The notes under the pieces: generated by a model | The model's database searches: none | What the model saw: the letters and a program-made list of their open reading frames with translations, nothing else | Told to the model about the DNA's origin: nothing | Shown: piece by piece, positions 60,144 to 64,000 of the stretch | How positions within the stretch are numbered: the stretch's first letter is position 1 | How the letters are laid out: each line of letters begins with the position of its first letter | Made by a program: the position numbers and the translations under genes | Assembly (NCBI RefSeq): GCF_030463535.1 | Contig: NC_132887.1 | Location: 18,705,358 to 18,769,357, forward strand | Origin: Salminus brasiliensis | Taxonomy: Eukaryota > Chordata > Actinopteri > Characiformes > Bryconidae | Direction of reading: 5' to 3' | Length of the DNA: 64,000 bases

Positions 60144-63100
60144 ACTATTGATTATTGGCAGACAAGGAGACCAGCAACTGAAAAAGGCTATACATTTGAG
60201 GTTTACATTGGGGGCATTTATTGGTACACAGTTCCTACACAGAACAAACATTACATAATGTTTAATAAAATAAAAACATTTTAACATGTTAAAGATGGCA
60301 TATTTATTTGAGAATAATGATAACATTTAAGCCATGTTTTAATGCATTTAAAATATGATAAATGCAAAAGATGCAATAAAATAACAGAAAAATACCTAAA
60401 TTCAAGCAGATAAACACTTTTAGGATTGAATGAGAGGCTTTACATCAACATATGACGTGTTATAAGCACCTTTAACTGATATTTCTTTCATTATTATTGT
60501 GTCTGTTATCAGTTTATTAAGACTACAGTCTGTTGTCTGTGTTTAATGTTATTAAAACAAAAGCACAGGCTATTGACAGTCTAAACACGCACACAAATTC
60601 TAACTTGAGCTGGAAAAATGCCACCAAAAACTTAAGCAAACTTTCTCTCACTCGAACAGCCAGCTTACGCTCCTCAAACAATTGTGCTGTTTTGAATTAA
60701 GCTGAATTTGGCTTTTTATTCATCAGCTTCTTATTAGAATTTTCCATTCCACCCTGAAGGTTTTTCCACATTTGTTTGGCTACAATGAACTTGACTGTGA
60801 ACGGCGAGACTCAAAAATCTACTGATGGAGCAGAGCGTTTGAGAGAGTGAGTGAAGAGAAGCTACAGTCTGAGTTGTTTGCCAAACAACTACGCCATCTA
60901 TCCCTTCATCTTTCCACTCCAGTGGTTAACGGTGTGTTTCTCAAATGCAGATGCAACAAAAGAGCGTCTGACTGGTTTCACTTGACACGTGGTCCAGGTT
61001 TTGACCAATCCTGAGACACTGATTTTTTTGTTTACTGCTTTTATTGTTCGCATTCAACATGTCATACTTATTCTGACCAATCCAGCAAAGCTGTGGGCAG
61101 GGCACTAAGCCAGACGAGTAACCGCCAGTTGATGTTGTGTGTAGCTCACGTACACGCTTTTCTTCTGCTACGAAACATGGATACAGTAAAATAACAAACA
61201 TTGGCTCTTGTTATGGACCTGGCCAATAATCGATCAGCCCTACTACTGTTGTATGCAAGCTTTATTGGCAAAAACTTTAGGTAGCCTAAGAAGAACACGC
61301 CATGCAGTTTTTTCTCTAAATGGTTAGGCGATAGGCCCAGCTTGTAAGATAGATCAGGTAGCTTAGTAAATTAGAATTTTAACTGGCTACTTTGGTATAA
61401 ACTGACGTAAACATAACTACGTCAGCTTAAATACGATTTTAGCAACATTATGTAAACCTTGTTGGACCCCATCACAGTTGCTACTAAGGCTGTAATAGTA
61501 TTTGTACTGAGCCATCATGGTATGGACGTCACAGCTCTGTAGGCTTAAAACACTACAGGCTGTACAACAGCTACTGTACTCAGGAGGACCATATGTAACT
61601 TGTGTTACTGTATGTTCAAAATAAAACCCAGGTTAGCGGTGTGCCTTTGGGAGGGGGGCATTTGTGTACACATACACCTCAGTTGCTGTGCAAATCTGCA
61701 CTTTGTCAACAGGTCAATTACACTAGGCCTTACACTGGCTACTACAACAGCCTTGAGGAACCAAACAAGTCTGACGATTTTTCCTGTTCTTAGACTCATC
61801 GACAAAGCCCAGTGTTGCATCAAGAGATTTCTTGGGCTGTTAACACATACTACTGTTTAATCACAGTGCTGAGCAGCAGTGCCTACACACTTCACATAAC
61901 ACTTAACTAGAGTGCTATACCTACATTCAGGGATACGGAGTAACACGGTCCCGTCGGAGTAAGAGATTCAGGAAAAGACATGAATTTGGGTCCACTCCCC
62001 CTCCTAACGGAACTGCAGCTAGTGCCCTGCCATCTGGTTGCTGTTTGAACCACGCTTAGTCCTGTACCACTGAATGAAATATTATTGAGTTGTATTATTT
62101 GCCATTACCTTTTGTGTCTGAACCTCAATGGCACTGACAGCTCCTGTCATCTGTGGCTGCTGCACCAAGAGACGCACATAAAAACGCATGCATGCACATA
62201 CACAGACTGTTCATGTATACACAAATGTGCACATATACACACAAACACTAATCAGTATTACTGACTGGCGAAAAGAGGCTGGCCTACATCCACCTCTTGT
62301 ATACAGCCACTGAGCTCAAAATCAGTCAAACTTGTACCGTATGGAACTCAAGTTATGCTACAAAAGAAGATATCAGTGTTTTATGCCGTTCTCTGCAGTG
62401 TTACACATGTGCTGTGAACATAGGACAAGGAAAGGGAGGAGTTTTGGAGCCAAGAGAATGGGAAATTATTGGACATGGACAAGTAAATATCATCATACAG
62501 GAGCTTGCACCTACAGTATGTTGCCGACAACGTTTATGGTTAGAATTGGGATCGTGGAAAATCATCCACCATCAAATCGAGGCGATTACAGCCTCAAACC
62601 TCGTCCTCAGTTTGCTTTCCTAGTTTTCGGATAAGTTCTCTGGGAGGAGATCATACATCATCACAATGAGATTGCTATCTGCAGTTAGTTTTGGCTTGGG
62701 CAAGTACCCGGCTCTCACTCCCACGCATAAATGAGAAAGGAAAATAGTGTAGTGACAGTAAGCGATTGCACAATGTGCACAGGTGTCATCAATCATACCA
62801 AGACAGAGACGGAGCACGCAAATTTCCCTCAAGCCTTGGAGAAAAGGTTAAAGACATAAGAAGAGTGGAAAAGGCGGGGTGGAGGGCAATTTGCACATGA
62901 TTTTGCCGATTGACACCGTGCACGGTCTACATGCCTTTGCAGTTCTAACTGAGGGTAACTGCCACTGCCACAACTATTATCAGCACAACTATGGAAGCAC
63001 AGCTGCCGGCACTGCCGCAATGAACCATCCGGTTCCTCAGGTCATAGTTACACTTAAGCTCCTCCAAATCATGCAGAACATGCCTGTGGCCCTATGTATT

Positions 63101-64000
63101 AAGAAAGAAAAAAACAGCAGCGAAGTTGTTCTTTGTGACATTTACACGTTTGAGTGATTGGAGACAGTAGTAATTGGTTTCTCCTCAGCTGATGTGAAGC
63201 TTAAGAGCATGGTCTGGTATAGCCTGCAGGCAGACAATGCACGCATGTTGAACCTGCCTGTAATGCTTTTTTCCCCTCATCTTGCTATAGGACAACATAG
63301 TCTAATAGCTACAAGAGGCTGACGGCCAAGGCGCTAGATGTTTATCAAAACTTTAGAAACAAACGATCAGATAGTAGTAAACTATGCAAAAAAGGCTTTC
63401 ACAATATTCAAACAACATACACAATTCACAAGCATATGGGTAGATACGTTTCCAGTGAATTTTCCCCTGAACTGAGCTTCTGTACGATCTCTGCAAGAGA
63501 TACATGGTGAATTTGTGGCCTGGCTATCAATCATTCATGTTCGCACCAGCCCTGCGGCCCAGAGGTTTGGCTGCATTTCTGACCAAACCAGTAGCAGGTT
63601 GTGCAAACCCTCATCGTTCCTCACGCCTCCACGCTCACCTTCATAAATACGACTATTCAAAACACATCAGTGCAGGAATGCTAAACAAACAGGCAATGCT
63701 GTTTCACTGCCCCATTTGTCATCCTGTGTAACAATGCGAATCTGATTAGTCATCAGAAGTCCGGAGACTGACGAAGGCGTCAGGTTTCACCACTTCCCAA
63801 TAGGAAAGAAAAATAATATGAAAAATATGCAAGGGGTAAGTGTTTCAGCAGAAAACTGATTTACGGCGTATGGCACATGTCACGACTAAGGCATTCTTAG
63901 AAGGAATACCTCATCACAATACCAAAATCTGATTTTAACGCTGTAGGACTGAAGACGTATTACACAGGCTAATTACTGGAACGGCTAGATAAATGTCAAG

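Larger units (their letters stand above)
55936..64000 (-). other. slc25a21: slc25a21 intron 1 (partial)
   Basis: 8 kb to the window edge without a recognisable first exon. Contains a LINE 3' tail (56.6-56.8 kb), a DNA-transposon relic with a (CA)n run (59.67-60.14 kb) and a short SINE-like fragment (59547-59600, AACCAGAGCGATTTA). The rest is non-repetitive and without recognised genes; short frames such as 62297-62634 have no domain. Confidence 0.75.

Noticed and set aside
62297-62634. Two overlapping frames of about 100 aa
   Set aside because: No recognisable domain, low-complexity or splice signals; consistent with chance open frames.
55936-64000. First coding exon of slc25a21
   Set aside because: I looked for a stretch coding for the first 24 residues ending in Gly-Gly-x-Ala-Gly before a donor and found none; it is probably beyond the window.

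Overview
This is vertebrate nuclear DNA, almost certainly from a ray-finned (teleost) fish. The evidence is split genes with GT-AG introns, long dinucleotide microsatellites, Tc1/mariner-type DNA transposons of kinds common in fishes, a tRNA-derived SINE, and a slc25a21 gene far more compact than the mammalian one. I cannot name the species. The interspersed repeats suggest an otophysan such as a catfish or characin, but that is a weak inference.

The window holds three protein-coding genes in the order known from other vertebrates: nkx2.9 (minus strand, two exons, 807-2136, complete), pax9 (plus strand, four exons, 15971-24200, complete) and slc25a21 (minus strand, nine exons visible from 55935 down to 30185; the exon with the start codon lies beyond the right edge). 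nkx2.9 and pax9 point away from each other across about 13.8 kb. pax9 and slc25a21 converge tail to tail across about 6 kb. The three predictions are internally consistent: every intron has GT-AG ends, all codon phases join, and the visible slc25a21 protein (275 residues) equals the human length minus its first exon.

Layout. 1-2300: nkx2.9 with a palindromic TATA box. 3130-3620: CpG-rich block upstream of nkx2.9 with an exact GLI-type 9-mer. 5.5-8.74 kb: two Tc1-like relics and a 57-bp tandem duplication. 9.7-14.4 kb: mostly AT-rich, with several blocks that look like regulatory DNA. 15.6-24.2 kb: pax9, whose paired-box exon has a (TG)12 tract just upstream of its acceptor. 25-30 kb: convergent intergenic DNA with copies of a dispersed repeat family. 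30.2-64 kb: slc25a21, whose introns carry several GC-richer, repeat-free blocks (candidate developmental enhancers), a SINE, a LINE tail and more DNA-transposon relics.

nkx2.9 and pax9 are developmental transcription factors (ventral neural tube and pharyngeal endoderm for the first; sclerotome, pharyngeal pouches and face for the second). slc25a21 encodes the mitochondrial oxodicarboxylate carrier and has no functional link to them. The usual explanation for the conserved order is that pax9/nkx2.9 enhancers sit within or beyond slc25a21. I found no new gene system. The observations most worth checking are the candidate cis-regulatory blocks, the pax9 splice-site repeat, the altered pax9 C-terminus and the dispersed repeat family.
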